Assembly (NCBI GenBank): GCA_025738555.1
Contig: JAOVFP010000004.1
Coordinates: 4,898,001 to 4,962,000, forward strand
Direction: 5' to 3'
Length of the DNA stretch: 64,000 nt
DNA from: Cyathus striatus
Taxonomy: Eukaryota; Basidiomycota; Agaricomycetes; Agaricales; Nidulariaceae
Shown: positions 1 to 12,656 of the stretch, piece after piece
Layout: every line of letters starts with the position of its first letter
Position numbering within the stretch: the stretch's first letter is position 1
Program-made: the position numbers and the translations under genes
The notes under the pieces: model-generated
The model's input: only the letters and a program-made list of their open reading frames with translations
The model's database searches: none
Told to the model about the DNA's origin: nothing

Positions 1-1691
1 AGAATTCGAACCAGACACCGGCGCACCCCGCTCCTCAACGGACGACTACCCACAATCCCAAGCCCTGCGCGACCTCCGCCGCATCCGCCTCGGCCTCTCC
101 CCTCTCCTCCTAATCGAATCCAACCTGATGAAAATCCTCGCTCCCGAGCACAAAGACACGAAAGACGTATGCGTGCGAGCGGGAAGCGGGTGGAAAGCTA
201 TGTTGAATGGCTCACGGAGGACATCTGTTGAGCCTGCGGGGAGGACGATTTTGAATCATGAAAATGATCCGACGACTGTGCTTGCTGCGCAGAGGGAGGA
301 TATTGAGGAGCTTTGGATGGACCCTGGTGTTAGGGAGGTGTTGAGGAAGCGTGGTGTCAAGTTGGAGAGTTCACCTGGATTGTATGTTTTCCTTTTCTTT
401 CTGTTCTTGGTATTGTGGAAGGATACTAACGCCGCCGATATAATAGTTTCATGAACGATATCGCACGGATCGCCACCCCTGATTATCAACCCACAGACTG
501 TAAGCTTAACTCCAACTACCCCACCTCTCTCCCTCTCTCTTTATCCCTTTCTTCCTCCCTACTGACCTCATCCAACAAAAGCGGACATAATTCGAGCGCG
601 TATACGCACCGTCGGAGTCGAAGAACATCACTTTATAGTGGAAAAAGGTACACGCCAACGCTGTGTCATTGTGATAATCCATCCATCGTGCTGAGATTGT
701 GCCGTGATTGTACAGGGCAGGATGCCAATTCCGATTTTTATATTACCGATGTGGGTGGTAGTCGGAGTCAGGTTCGTTTCCGTCCTTTCCTTTTACTTTG
801 TATAATGGAACTGATGGGATTTTGTTTCGATTTGGGTGTTTTAGCGTGCGACGTGGGTACCGTATTTTGATGATGGTGTGTGATGTGTTTCTTCTATGAG
901 GTGTGGTGGGGGCTGATGTGTGGTACTTGCTTAGTACAAGCTATACTCTTCCTTGCACCGCTGGCGTTCAATCAGACGTTGGAGGAGGATTCGAGGGTCA
1001 ATCGACTCGTATGTCCTCATTCCCTCTCTTCTTTCTACTGCTCGTACTTATACATTTGTTAGGAAGATAGCTTATCGTTATGGAAAGATATATGCTCTAA
1101 CAAACTTTTAGCCGCTGCCAATCTTATTCTATTCTTTAACAAGGTCCTTCTTTACACCCATGTTTACTCTCCCGCGTGCTAACGATCGTTATAGAAGGAC
1201 GTGTTAACAGAAACGCTCGAATCGGGAGTCTTGGTGCGCAAATACGTGCCTAGCTATGGGGACCAGCCGAACGAAGTTACGCAAGTGACAAAATGTATGT
1301 TATGCCCTTCGTTTAAGTATATGGTTCATGTATGCTGAATGCCACATACTCAGACTTTAAAGACAAGTTCCGGAGTTCTCATGTACGTTTCCCTCGTACC
1401 CCTTACGGAGCTAGAATCTCATACTACAACTTGTCATAGAAAAAGTACTCTCCGACACCACGACCGTTCATGTGCTACGAAACGTCCGCTATCGTACGTC
1501 CTCCTCCTCCCCCCTCCCCAGCCACACTCACAACACAACACCACTTACAGGACATAAGCTCAATGGCAGTTCTCCTCGTAGGCGGTACGTTCCCTCCTCT
1601 TCCCACCCCAACTCCATTCTAACGAGGTTATAAACATACAGTGAGAGAATCAATACTCCGGCAACACCTTAGAGAAGGTGACATGATCTAG
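1..1691 (+). CDS. G-protein alpha subunit, 3' part (5' end outside window)
   Basis: C-terminal two thirds of a heterotrimeric G-protein alpha subunit, a membrane-associated GTPase that relays signals from seven-helix receptors. Eleven exons can be joined: 2-381, 447-499, 582-647, 716-771, 845-875, 935-1008, 1063-1143, 1195-1294, 1354-1382, 1440-1493 and 1642-1691, with a short exon 1551-1584 before the last. In order they encode the switch I region (RARIRTVGVEEH), the G3 motif as DVGGSRSQ, the FLAPLAFNQTLEEDSRVNRL block, the G4 motif NKKD, the G5-like TSAI and the tail VRESILRQHLREGDMI. The P-loop lies upstream of the window. Odd point: the catalytic Gln of DVGGQ is Ser here, as in divergent fungal G-alphas, so GTP hydrolysis may be slow (inference). 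The C-terminus lacks the CGLF-type palmitoylated/receptor tail of animal Gi. Family certain; subgroup not assigned. Confidence 0.93.
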
Positions 1692-2542
1692 TCCTCTCCC
1701 CCGTGAGGCTTTATGATCCTTATTGTTTTTTTTATTTGCCATTGCTGTTCCAGGCCTAGTGATGGATTGATTTGGGGTTAATTTATTTATATATTTTCGG
1801 TTTTTTTTTGTTGTTTTAATTATTTTAGTATTTCTTTTTGCATTCTCTTCGATTTATTCTTCGTCCTTGCATTTGTTATGCGCATTTTTTGCTTCGCATT
1901 TTGACACGTTCTTTTTATGTTTTATGCATGTGCTATGTATACGCTACGACGCTACGATTACTACTTATTACTTTATGCTTTGTTTTTCTTTTTTTGTTTG
2001 TTTCCTTGTTATTTCTTTGTTTAATTCGTGCGTTTGATTATTATATGATGTATGGTTGTGTAATTGCATAGTGTTTTTTTGATCGTTTTTTGTTGGATGT
2101 GCGATGAGTGGTTCGAGGATCGTGTGGGGGTACTTAACTTGGTCTTGGATTGATCTTGAATGGGAATTACTTAGTTGTAGGACGTTCGGGATGGATTATT
2201 GCCGCTATCTTGAATGGTAGTGGGAGTATGCAATTATGCGAAAGTCGAAGACGTGATTGCATGAGATGTGGAGTCTGGAGATCTGAAGTGAGAACTAACT
2301 GAGAGTATGTAAGTACTTTTGCAAATGTCGAAGACGTGATGGCATTTATGTCACTGATCGCAGAACACGTACAGATGACGAAATCTACCGTTTAGGCGCC
2401 AATAAGGCACTCAAATTACCTTTCTACGATCGAAAAGAGAAATAAATGTTCCATTCGGTTAACAATACTATACATCCCAGTAGATAACATTACAAAAGTC
2501 TGGAAAACCAACGGAAAACAATTACACAAATCCCACAGGGGC
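1692..2542. other. Convergent intergenic region
   Basis: Lies between the 3' ends of the G-alpha gene (+) and the DyP gene (-). The stretch 1720-2090 is strongly T-rich on the plus strand, as expected for a 3' UTR and termination zone. No coding signal was recognised. Confidence 0.6.
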
Positions 2543-4437
2543 TCAGGCACTCAAAGCAATTGCATCCTTCAACCCGTTCAAAGACGGCGAAAAGAAATAC
2601 TCTCCTCCGCGAGGAACGACCCATTCATCAGGCAAGATCAACTCCTTAGTTGGATCATTTGGATCCGTCCCCGATAACTTCCTATCAGGCCCTTGGCCAA
2701 TCAACGCATCCAACCTTCAAAATCAAATACACACAAATCAGAAACTCCCGAACTAGCCTGCATAAACATAAAATGCCTCACCCAGGAACTTCAGGAGCTT
2801 GCTCCGCGAATGGGAAAGTGGCATTGTTAGCCCAGCCTATCAAAAAGCATACAGTTATCGCGTTAGCTCAACCATTCCGAATACACACAGCAAAGCACAG
2901 CAACAAGTGATCGATCGTAAATGATAAAATGTACGCACTCTTCTGGATAAACTGAAACCCATCCGTAATACTGCTCTGATAACAAGCAAAGAGTAAACCG
3001 CGCGCGTGATAGGTTCGCTTGTCACGTTTCTCTTGCTTTGTCACTTCGGGTCCAAATTGGATCCCCCGACGCATTATACGCCGACTTTCGAGTGAGATCC
3101 CCAATTCTTCGAGGTCGGCACGCGGGAGCGTCTTCCGGATGTGAGAGGCGAACGGGCACAGTTTTTGGAAGTCCCTTTCGGCTGCGAAGCTAAAGTTGTT
3201 TATCCTGTGGATTTGTAGTGAGATTTTTGGAATACAAATTCAGGTTAGGAGGGTTGGAGTACCTCTTGGGATCGTTTGCGAGGTTGGGATCGTCGTGGAA
3301 GGGAGTCAAGTCAATTGGGGCGCCTTTTGAAGAATTGAGAATAGACCAGATATAATAAATAGAAAACTTACCGCTTTTCCAGCGTCCAACAAGTCTGGCT
3401 CCTAGGAGGTCTGTTCCTTCTTTATGAGATAAACCAGGTACCTTTAATGCATTTCGATCGAGGAAATCATCAAATTCGGGTACGCGCTGGAAGAGATATC
3501 TGAACACCAGGAAACTTCCGTCGACCATCCAACCGTCTCGCGTGTCCTTGGATTTATCTCCTTCGTGACCAAGGATAACTGCTCCAGGACGAACAGGAGC
3601 AGGTCCGGGATTCGGGTTCTTGTCAAATCCAATGACGGCTGGGTTGGATACGCCGTCAAGGTATCCGAAACTAAAATTTACATAATTAGGTTAGCTTCAC
3701 AGTTTCTTAGTTACGATGCGTACTGTTCATGAGCAGAAAGGTCGCCAGGACGAGTATCCCCTCTTACACGGGCGACCTCTTTAATCGACGGGCTTGGAGC
3801 TCCAACCCCGAACACTTTTTCGATTTCGCCAACTTTCTTCTCCACAGTTCCGTGGCTATCGCCTGCAATTATAAATACACCGTGAATCTCATTCTTAAAG
3901 GCAGGATCCCAGTCCGGATCAAAGTTTCCTTCGTTGCTTGTTCCCTTGTCACCAAGCGTCGCTCCGGCATCAATCCGTTGTCCTGTCATAAAAGCTGTAT
4001 CGACAAGGTTCTTGTCGTCGACACCCATCTATAAATAACGCAGTTATGACGACCGGCCATCACAGCATGGACGACGTCGATTATTTACCTTATCAAGTCC
4101 GAAGTGAGAGAATGCGACATTTACCCCGACGAGAGGAATAAGATGGGGCTTGGTTCCACTTTGATCATGCTTTCGTCTGTGCTTCTCGATGTCGTCTCGG
4201 TCTTTGAGTACCTGGGCAACTGATTTGATGTGGGGAATAAAATTGCGAAAGCGACGCCTGAAATCGGTGGGATCAACAATTTGGAAGAAGTACCAGGTTT
4301 CGGTTTTCTTAGGTAGGCCGCTCCTATAAATATATTAGTATCCGGTAAACAAAACTCTTAAGATGTACGTACAAAATATCGCCTTGAATATTATTCAAAT
4401 TGAGTGTAGCAGGTGCAGGAAGAGGTGTTTGCGCCAT
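2543..4437 (-). CDS. DyP-type (dye-decolorizing) heme peroxidase
   Basis: Heme peroxidase of the DyP superfamily, which uses H2O2 to oxidise dyes, aromatic compounds and lignin-related substrates. The start at 4437 (MAQTPLPAPATLNLNNIQGDIL) matches the usual DyP opening 'NIQGDIL'. Following exons give the core, including the diagnostic GxxDG motif in GYLDGVSNPAV near 3660-3740, whose Asp is the distal catalytic acid. Next come the LVGRWKSGAPIDLTPF block and the C-terminal RRGIQFGPE..RGLLFACYQSSI segment near 2950-3080, typical of the proximal heme region. The protein ends with PRGGEYFFSPSLNGLKDAIA. About eight short introns; total roughly 480-500 residues, normal for fungal DyPs. No classical signal peptide is visible, although secreted and non-secreted forms both occur. 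It is 2.5 kb from, and divergent to, the first terpene synthase; a functional link is only a possibility. Confidence 0.93.
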
Positions 4438-6902
4438 CGTCTGATGTAAAGTTGTGGGGTGAGTGTTGTACTGTATTCCTTGCTTTTTAAAGGTATCAGC
4501 CGCCAAGTTTCCTCGCAAACGCTGTGCTTAGAAATGAAGTAAGTATTAATGGCGTTGGAATTGGATATCTATCATCCAAATGGAACTCTAGGGTCATTGT
4601 CGCCTTGGCCAGACACAGCGAAAGCAGTGGTGCCTTATCAACACCACATAGATCCAGAAGGCAGCCAACGCAGACGACTTAAAGTGAACGTAAGAGAATC
4701 CAAGCCGGCTTCAAAGGTCTGAACTAGAGACCCCTACATATCTGTTTGACATCTGGGCCTTTTGGCGGCCGCCCATAGGTAATTCATCAGCAGTAAGAGC
4801 TTAGAGGCTATGACAAGAATCATGGCGGTATGCGAGCAAAGCTGCGCAATCGACAGTCTTGAAAGCAGTGAGTTCAATGAGATCTTTGTGAATGTGTCTG
4901 GAGGTTGAAGCTATTGCGCTGAGGGGAATGAGAAGTGACTTGGAACAGAAACGTTGGAGGGCTGCCACCAAGTAATCTTTGCCAAGCATATGCGTCAAAC
5001 GTCTATGAAGGGAATAAGCAATGAAAATACCGGCGTCTTAGGAAGCTGCGTTGAAACTGTGGCTTGGCCCTTGGGGGCGCCATTTGAGCGCCGTACCGTA
5101 GAACGACAATATACCGGAGCTCTGGTAGCACCGACTGCCACGGCTGCTACTTAGTTATTTAGTAGATAAGTTAGAGCTAATCTTCACACGTTCAGTTCCG
5201 TTGACAAAGGATCTTGAAATTGGAACTTTGGAGTAAGTACTTCAAGTTTTCTTTATCTTGTCGAAAACTATTGAGGAACTTTTGCATGATACTAGAGTCC
5301 AACCATAGCAAGCCAATGGGTTGTCAAAAAGGGATCTGAGTGACGGGCAGTATGTATGTTGCAACTTGTGGGCCATGCCCGACAACGATGGAGCCTTCAT
5401 CCTTGGACTCGGCGGCTGTTCTGCTCTTTGCGTTACTTTGGCCAATTTTGGCAAACGCACTTGCCTAGAGTGGGATGTGTGGCGGGTATCACTCGGGTTT
5501 GTACTTGGTGACGGTCAGGTGCTTCACGTGTATGGTAGTCGTATGCTGGTATCAAGTGATTAAAGTTACAGTAAGTTGTAGAATAGCCTCATGGACAACA
5601 GAGTGCTTTGTTAGTAAAAATGGAGACAAGTACCTGCCCCGTGGGGAAATTGTATCAATTGCAAAGCTACACCGATCGGGTCTACTATCTAGTAACGACT
5701 GTGAGAGCTTGATAAGAGCTTGAAAATGAACGAGCATGATCATCAGTCGAACTTCAGTAAGTAGGTGTGTAATGGTAATAAAGATGTACTTACTACATAG
5801 TAGGAGTAATAAATTACCAATTAAGAACTGAGATAACAAGTCTCCTAATACTTATGTTGAGGAAGAGGAAGGTCTGGGAAAGGCGGGGGAGAGGTTGGTC
5901 GAGAACTGAAGGGCGCGGTTGAATTTGTTGCGGGCCGGAACGGATAAGTAAATCCGAATCGGCGGAGTTGAAATTATCTAAATGGTTGATTATCGGTCTA
6001 TATGCACAAGTTACACGACTTCGCTCTGTCTTTTTCCTTTCGCTTGTCTGGATTCGCGGAATAACCATCCTACAGATTGACAAGTGAAATGACCTATATC
6101 TCGGTAGTAGAAGTTGAGTTGAAGTGAGCACCGCGTGTGCATGAGATGACAGCGTGTCAGTATTAACATCTTTAACAGAAACTGTAGTATTTTGGTCTTC
6201 CTATAGGAGGAAACTTTCCCGGGTAAATAACTAAATTTGCTCAGGAAAACTTGGACGCAAATGAGGTGCTGTGTTTTGAAAATCGATTGGGTCTCTAGTG
6301 AGACATCGAACGAAGGCTTGCTGAAGAAAGATTTTCGACAGATAACGGCTATTCGGACGCGACACCAACGGTCGAAGTGTTCTACTATTGCATTGGCGAC
6401 CATATCAATGTGTAGCGCCGTGACGTTGAAGAACGATGAATATTTCTCTCCGAGTTAAGATGCAGTGTCAACATGTCGCTTGAGTCCAATGCCATTGGAC
6501 TATCCATTAAACGAATGTATTATGAATACTGCAAGTCGGCGTCTTCACCAGAAGCTACTGAACTTGGTTGCAGAACCCAAAGGCTATGTATAGCATGTGC
6601 CCTTGTATAACTCGGCGATCCTTCATTCCGATGTTATTTTTGTACATTCTACAACTAATTTGGGCGCCTCGGTAATTTGAAGTGGCTGACATGAAGCATG
6701 CAGTATGACACTATTATCAATTAATCTGTGGTGCACACAGTCGCAGACTCGCACAGTGTGTATAGCGGTAATGGAGGTTAACCGAAGGGTCGATTCCAAG
6801 AGCTATGTATCATGAAGGTCTCTATTTAGTATAAGTACCTGTTTGAAAGTGCTCAAATTTCCAACAACCCAGATTCCAACAACCCACAGTCTCTTAATCT
6901 CA
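4438..6902. other. Divergent intergenic region (DyP / terpene synthase)
   Basis: 2.46 kb between two divergently transcribed genes. Short open frames occur on both strands, but none resembles a known protein, has plausible splice partners or shows fungal codon preference. It should hold both promoters. I recognise no gene or repeat. Confidence 0.5.
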
Positions 6903-8221
6903 ATGGCCATCCAAAACACTCTCGAGAAAACCCAATACAAGCTTCCTGACCTGTTCGCAAACTGGCCATGGCAGCGACTCCTCAGTCCTCATTTTGAAGA
7001 CGTTGAAGTCGAGTCTCGTACTTGGGTCGAATCCTTCAAGATATTTGGCGAGAAAGAACAAATTGCTTTCAACAAATGCGACTTCAGTATGTTGCCATTT
7101 GTCCATAATGATCTTATTCGAGGCTTACTAGTTTCATAGATCTTCTTGCTTGTTTGACGTACCCACTTGGAAACAAAGGTACATTGCTACTGTGCTCCGA
7201 TACTAAAATCGTGCGCTGATATACAACAATCTGCTTTCAGATTATGCGCGTGTCGCCTGCGATCTTATGAACTTTTATTTCGTCTACGACGAGTATACCG
7301 ATCTTTGCAGTCGCGAAGAGGCGGAGAAAATGGCTGCCACTGTCATCGACGCCATGAGGAATCCTGATGCAAAACGCCTCAACGGTGATATCATCGGCGA
7401 GATAACTAAGCAGTAAGTGGATCTCTTCCAACAAAAGTCAAACCGGAGTAATGCTGACAAAATTTCCTTGATTTAGATGGTGGAAACGTGGCTTGGCACT
7501 TACAAAAGCAGATGCACCTTGTATCGAGCACTTCATCGTTGGGTTCGATGAGTACATCCAGGCTGTAGCTCAAGAGGCAGATGATCGAGCAACTTTGCGG
7601 ATGAGGAAAGTCTCCGACTACCTTCAACTTCGCAGAGGAACCACCAGCTCCAAGTCCTTGTTTGCGCTATTGGAATTCGGCCTCGACCTCCCTGATGAGG
7701 TTCTCGAGCATCCGATTGTTGCAGATATCACCGATATTGCTGCGCAATTGATTGGAATTACGAATGTAAGTTTACAATATGTAACATTGTGCCATTAGCG
7801 AAATTGGCTCACCTCTTCGGATCGGCAGGATATGCATTCCTACAGACTCGAACAAGCACGAGGACTTGACGGGCACAACATCATTTCAGCTATCATGTTT
7901 GAGCATAAGCTTGAACTTCAAGCAGCCCTTGACTGGCTTGGTGCATTCGTCGAGGATCTCGTGAAGCGCTTCTTGGCCGATGTCAGTGATCTACCTTCTT
8001 GGGGGAAGGATGTCGACGAGAGGCTTAAAGTCTACGTCGATGGATTGGGATATTGGGTTCGGGGCAACGACTGCTGGTGTTACGAGACAAAGAGATATTA
8101 TGGTGACGATGGTGATGATGTCAGGAAGACTCGTTATATTACGCTCCGCGCACCTGAGAAAGGTTACCTGACACAAGGGCAGTTGAAGGAAGCTATCACT
8201 GGTATGGGTGACTCTGCCTAA
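6903..8221 (+). CDS. Basidiomycete sesquiterpene synthase (class I terpene cyclase)
   Basis: Class I terpene cyclase that would ionise a prenyl diphosphate, most likely farnesyl diphosphate, and cyclise it in the cytosol. The start at 6903 (MAIQNTLEKTQYKLPDLFANWPW) has the KLPDLF..WPW opening of basidiomycete sesquiterpene synthases. Five exons, approximately 6903-7086, 7138-7178, 7240-7413, 7478-7765 and 7829-8221. The aspartate-rich metal motif is DEYTD, a D(D/E)xxD variant near residue 91. The NSE/DTE motif is NDMHSYRLE near residue 230. A distal RY pair (ETKRYYGDD) contacts the diphosphate. Length is about 350 residues, normal for the family. The gene converges on a P450 270 bp downstream. 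The product (for example a protoilludene- or muurolene-type skeleton) cannot be fixed from sequence. Confidence 0.92.
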
Positions 8222-8491
8222 ATACTGGCAATATTCTCGAATATCTTCCCATACCTATTTTACCATAGATTGTTCATTATCTGCATGTTTTTATCCGAAT
8301 GTATATCATAGAATAATATTGTTTTAAAGCGGAGATTTGGGTACGAAGCGACTTGGAGAATAATCAGCTGAAACCATCATCACATTTCGTATTGAGAGAT
8401 GAATATGACTCAGAATACCTTACTTGTTTCGCAGTGATGGACGAAGATACATATCTGTAATAATACAGGGCGCCAGTGATGATAGTAGCTC

Positions 8492-10660
8492 TCAACTCTC
8501 ACCCTGCGCTTGTCTGATTATGCTCTCCGAAATCTGATCCCGCGGCTTAATCGAGCAAACAAAATGTTTAGGGTGACTAGAAATCTCGTTAATAGAGAAA
8601 TCTTAGAAACCAACAATACTAATACCTCGCAAGCCCCACAACCAGTTCAACCTCTGGCACAATTTCCTTTCCTTCATCATCTAGCTCCGGTCCAATATCC
8701 AGAGTTGCTAAGATCGATGATATTACAATCCATAAGCTTGCGTCAGCTAGGTGTCGTCCGAGGCATGCCCTGCATATAATGATATGTAGAAATTGAGACA
8801 TTGTTGTACGACGTTGCTCAAGCGCTCACCTACGGCCGAACCCAAAATGGCCAACTGGATAGGGCTCCGCGTTCCCTTCCGGTTTAGGCATATATCTACC
8901 AGGGTTAAACAAGTCTGGATCGCTGTATATGGACTCGTCTCGTAGTATCGCACTGTGAAGAACAGATAATAATAACTACTCAGCATCTGAGGTATGTATA
9001 ACCGAGACATTAAAGACCTACTAAGCATTTGCAATAACAATGGTTCCCTTTGGAATAAACATTCCATTGTATACATCTTCTGCAACAGAGCGATGTGGTA
9101 TGCCTTAACCAAGTCGGTCAGTTATCAATTTAACGAATAATAAGTATCTCATAACTCACCAGAAGGAGCCGCTGGGTTCCATCTAAAGGACATTATATAC
9201 AAATACACTAAGGGCTAAAGTCCGGTTGGATACACACCTCAGCACTTCCTGAAGAATGGCTTCGACATACGGAAGAGAGCTTCTGTCACTCAGTCCGGGA
9301 AGTCGATTTCTGCCAACGACTCGATCAACTTCTTGTTGTGCTTTCTTTTGAAAACTTGGAAACAAAACCATTGTAAGTATAAAGTGTGCGAGAGTGGAAT
9401 ACGTCTGAACAAGGTGTATGCGCCCACAGGTAAGCATATTGTAAACAAGTCATCCGGCAACAAACCGTTTCTACACCAGCAGCGAAAATGGCACATGAGC
9501 TTCCCTTTAAATCATTCAAATGTTCGTTGTCTTCATAATTTCCTTGAAGTTGGCCTAGATGATGTGTCAAAAAAGATGGCTGTGCAGTTCCCTTTTCCTG
9601 CGAGTGGTAATGTAAGCTTAATAGCGACTGGGTGTTTTGTCAACTAGGCAAACCAATTGATGTTTCACAGTGTCGAATGGATAGTCGTGCATTTTTCTAA
9701 CAGCTGATAGAAAACTTCTCGCCTCAAATGCATAATATGTGCCGGGGAACCAGGCCGGGAGATATCTCACTATAGATCAACGATTAGTTCACGGAAAGTG
9801 TCATTTTCAATGAGATATTCTGTACGAACAGAATGGCATGAAGTCAATGGGCGTGCTACCTACAGATCCACAGGAAGTTAGTGACTTTAGTGCCTTAGCA
9901 GAAATATCGATGTATGGGTCATCGCCTGAAAGGATGTCCTTCCCGTAGGCAATCTTGACCATAAGTGCTGAGGAAAATCTATTTATGTTATCGATCATAT
10001 CTTTCAGATATAAAGAAACTGAGAGGTTTACCTTTGGAGATGGTCCATCCAATTATTTGGATTTTCCAAGAGATGTACCAAAAGGTGACGTGTCTGTTCA
10101 ATTTGTAATGGTTGGTATGACACGCATCGCTTCCGATGAAGATAGTTTTGTAGAAGCCGTCTGTGGGTTTGATATTTTTTTCCGTACGGTAGAAAGGCGA
10201 TGTTCGGTAACCACCCCATCCTAAAGAAGGTATGTTACTAATGTTTATTCCGTTTGAACACGGACCTAAAACAAAAATGATTACATTTCATATAATATGA
10301 ATTTCATGCGATCACTGTAAATCCCGCTTCTCTTGTCAAGGATTTCAGATGCAACCTTCAAGGAGTTCAATACCAAATATGAGCGTCCTGGAATATGAAG
10401 GTATATGATATCCCCTGATACAGAATTCAATCATTTCATAAATAGAATAATAGAATATGACTGAATGTACCATATAACCTCGACCATTCACGAAAAACAA
10501 CTTCTTGATTGCTCGAGGGCATGACACGTAAGTGTCCTAAGATTCTCTGTGCCGGTGGACCAGGAGGATAGGGAAGTCGAGTCCGACGTCGTTGGAAGCC
10601 ATATATAAGATAAAAGCAGGCGGAAGCAAGCACAAGGAAGTATAGTGACCATGCCATCAT
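8492..10660 (-). CDS. Cytochrome P450 monooxygenase
   Basis: Microsomal P450 probably acting on a terpene or other secondary metabolite. The N-terminus at 10660 is a hydrophobic anchor (MMAWSLYFLVLASACFYLIYG) followed by basic residues and the proline hinge LPYPPGPPA. Later exons carry GDIIYLHIPGRSYLVLNS, the C-helix region LPYGKKYQTHRRLL, the I-helix as FAAGVETTYSTLAHFIL (A-G-x-E-T-T form), the ExxR as EAILQEVLRWNP, and the heme loop FGFGRRACLGRHLAD with its cysteine ligand. That loop is assembled across an intron near 8763-8829. A last short exon ends ..SIIRQAQGES at 8492. About ten introns and roughly 500 residues, typical for fungal CYPs. It looks intact and lies between two terpene synthase genes, which suggests tailoring of their product (inference). 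Confidence 0.92.
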
Positions 10661-11562
10661 CGTAATTTATGGGACACAGATTCACTGGTCTTCTTATATG
10701 GCCACGATTAAATTTGGAGGTATGTGCGAAGAAGATAAACGTAGAATACTTGAGAATTTCTATTATCTCAGGCTCCTGGTCCAGAAGCAGCAGGGTGAGA
10801 CACCTCTTGCGAATGATAAGAACTATGAACGTTCCGTGGAATCCGCGTATGAGGTGTTATTTAGAGTAGACATCTTGTGGCTGAGATAACAGAACGCATG
10901 CTATTATCTGTTGTATGGCTGTTATGACAATTCCTCGATGACATTGGAAATGTATAGAACAATCGAAGAAGATCTGCAATCTTAAGTCATCCTATGATTT
11001 AAACAGCTTTACGTCATATACATACAAGTTTGGACTTGAATAGATGGGTCTGAGGATTCAGCGAGTGTTTGTATTCAATGGAGTTATTGAAATGCACGGG
11101 ATCACGTCGTGAAGCTATTTGAAGTTAGATACATATTAATAGTTCAATCTCCGGCATGACCGCGCTGCAATTGAAGCTAGTACTAAGATCTGGTTACTAT
11201 CTTTCTTGAGCGATTCTTGAGGGTCTGAGAGTAAACATACTTATTGTGATTTAAGACAATTTAAGATACGTCGCGTTGTTTGAAAGGAACGGTACTAGGT
11301 AAGTTGCAGCAGACCGTCATGTCAACTGAATCACTCACAAAGCATATATTAGTAGAACTCGTTCAAAATGTATGCGTTAGTGGTCACAGGTGAGAATAAA
11401 TAAGGTGAGAGTTTTAGCTGAAGATCAACAATCCGCGTCTAATTTGTCGTTGTTGTAATCGGAAGGCATTGTCGTCTCGCGGACTCGCATGCCGACGGAA
11501 TGAGTCAAGCGACCAATATGCAAATTGCAACCCCCGACCTTGCTCCGACCTCTCCGCCGAAT
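10661..11562. other. Intergenic region between P450 and second terpene synthase
   Basis: 0.9 kb containing the P450 upstream region and the 3' flank of the second terpene synthase. AT-rich; nothing coding or repetitive recognised. Confidence 0.5.
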
Positions 11563-12656
11563 TCACACTGTGCGCAATTCTTCTTGAGGCCTGTTGTATC
11601 TTGGGCATGTTGCACTCCAGTAGCAATTCCCACCTGCGTACAACTCCAACCCCTCGATGTACCTCTTCATATTATTGGACAACTCTCTGCTCTCCAACTC
11701 TATTCGTAACGCCTTAGCACGTCCTTCCTCCTCGACGATGATCCCTTTTAAAAGAAGTTCCGCTTGCTTCTCCTTTAAAGAATACTGACGCATTAACAGA
11801 GGAACGGCATTTCGAATGCCATCCGTATTTTGCCACTTCTCTTTTCTCCAGGAGAAGTAGTCATTAGTGAGCGCCAAAACACTTCCAAGGGTCCATTCAA
11901 ATTCACGAACTGCTTCCAGCTCAGTATCGTTGAGGTGGATGTCCATAGCCCATCTAATAAAATGGGCGCAAACTCTAGGGTATAAGATGTAAGTTATCGA
12001 ACAACTGTTTGCAAATGAGATGTGTTCATGCTAACCTGAACCCTGCATGTGGGATTCGATATGGCAGGTATTCCTCCAATGTTTGAAAGTCTTCTTGGCT
12101 GCTATCGTACTCTTGTAAGTAATGATCAAGCGTCATTAGAAGTGCGGGTGTGTCGACAGGGTCAAGAGTAAGCATTCCATCCCTTATTTCTCGAAGAAAT
12201 GCCTTCTTTGGTCCAACAGTTTTACCTGTGTTCATGTCCGAATCATATTCATGGTGGAGTCCCTGTCGCAGTACCTCGTGGTCTTCCAATGCATCCACAT
12301 GTGCCAATTCCTCGGTTACATCTATGAATGGATACCAGCATTTTAGAAGTTTGCGTTGTCTTAACGAGTATCGACAAACCGTCATCTATCCAAATCAACT
12401 CGATGATTTTGACAAAGTATTTCAATTTTTCTATGTTGCATTCTCCATGACACAGAGCATATGGGTTTCCGAACGGGTTACTATGACGATAAAGTGCTTG
12501 TTTGTATTCTTTTGAGCCGAGTGCGGTGCATCGTTCAATCGCATCCATGGTTGCCGCATCAATGGCTGCAACTTCCTTGTGGATGCGAACAGGAAGGTAG
12601 CTGAAATAGGATGGAACGTGAGAGGTATCAACAGGGATGGAATGGATAGGAACCAT
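11563..12656 (-). CDS. Second terpene synthase (terpene cyclase family 2 type)
   Basis: Class I terpene cyclase of the fungal/bacterial Terpene_syn_C_2 type, not closely related to the gene at 6903. Three exons: 12656-12384 (MVPIHSIPVDTSHVPSYF.. to IELIWID), then an exon starting near 12331, then one starting near 11975. Joining exons 1 and 2 gives the acidic motif IDDDVTEE near residues 90-96. Exon 3 has the NSE motif LTNDYFSWRKE, with the N-D-x-x-S-x-x-x-E residues in place, and the closing CYWSATCPRYN, the W..T..RY signature. The protein stops at PQEELRTV, about 325 residues, a normal length for single-domain members. No prenyltransferase domain is fused. The substrate could be farnesyl or geranylgeranyl diphosphate. 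With the P450 and the first synthase it forms a small putative terpenoid cluster. Confidence 0.9.

Noticed and set aside
4801..5154. Small genes in the DyP/terpene synthase gap
   Set aside because: Overlapping short frames on both strands without motifs or codon bias.
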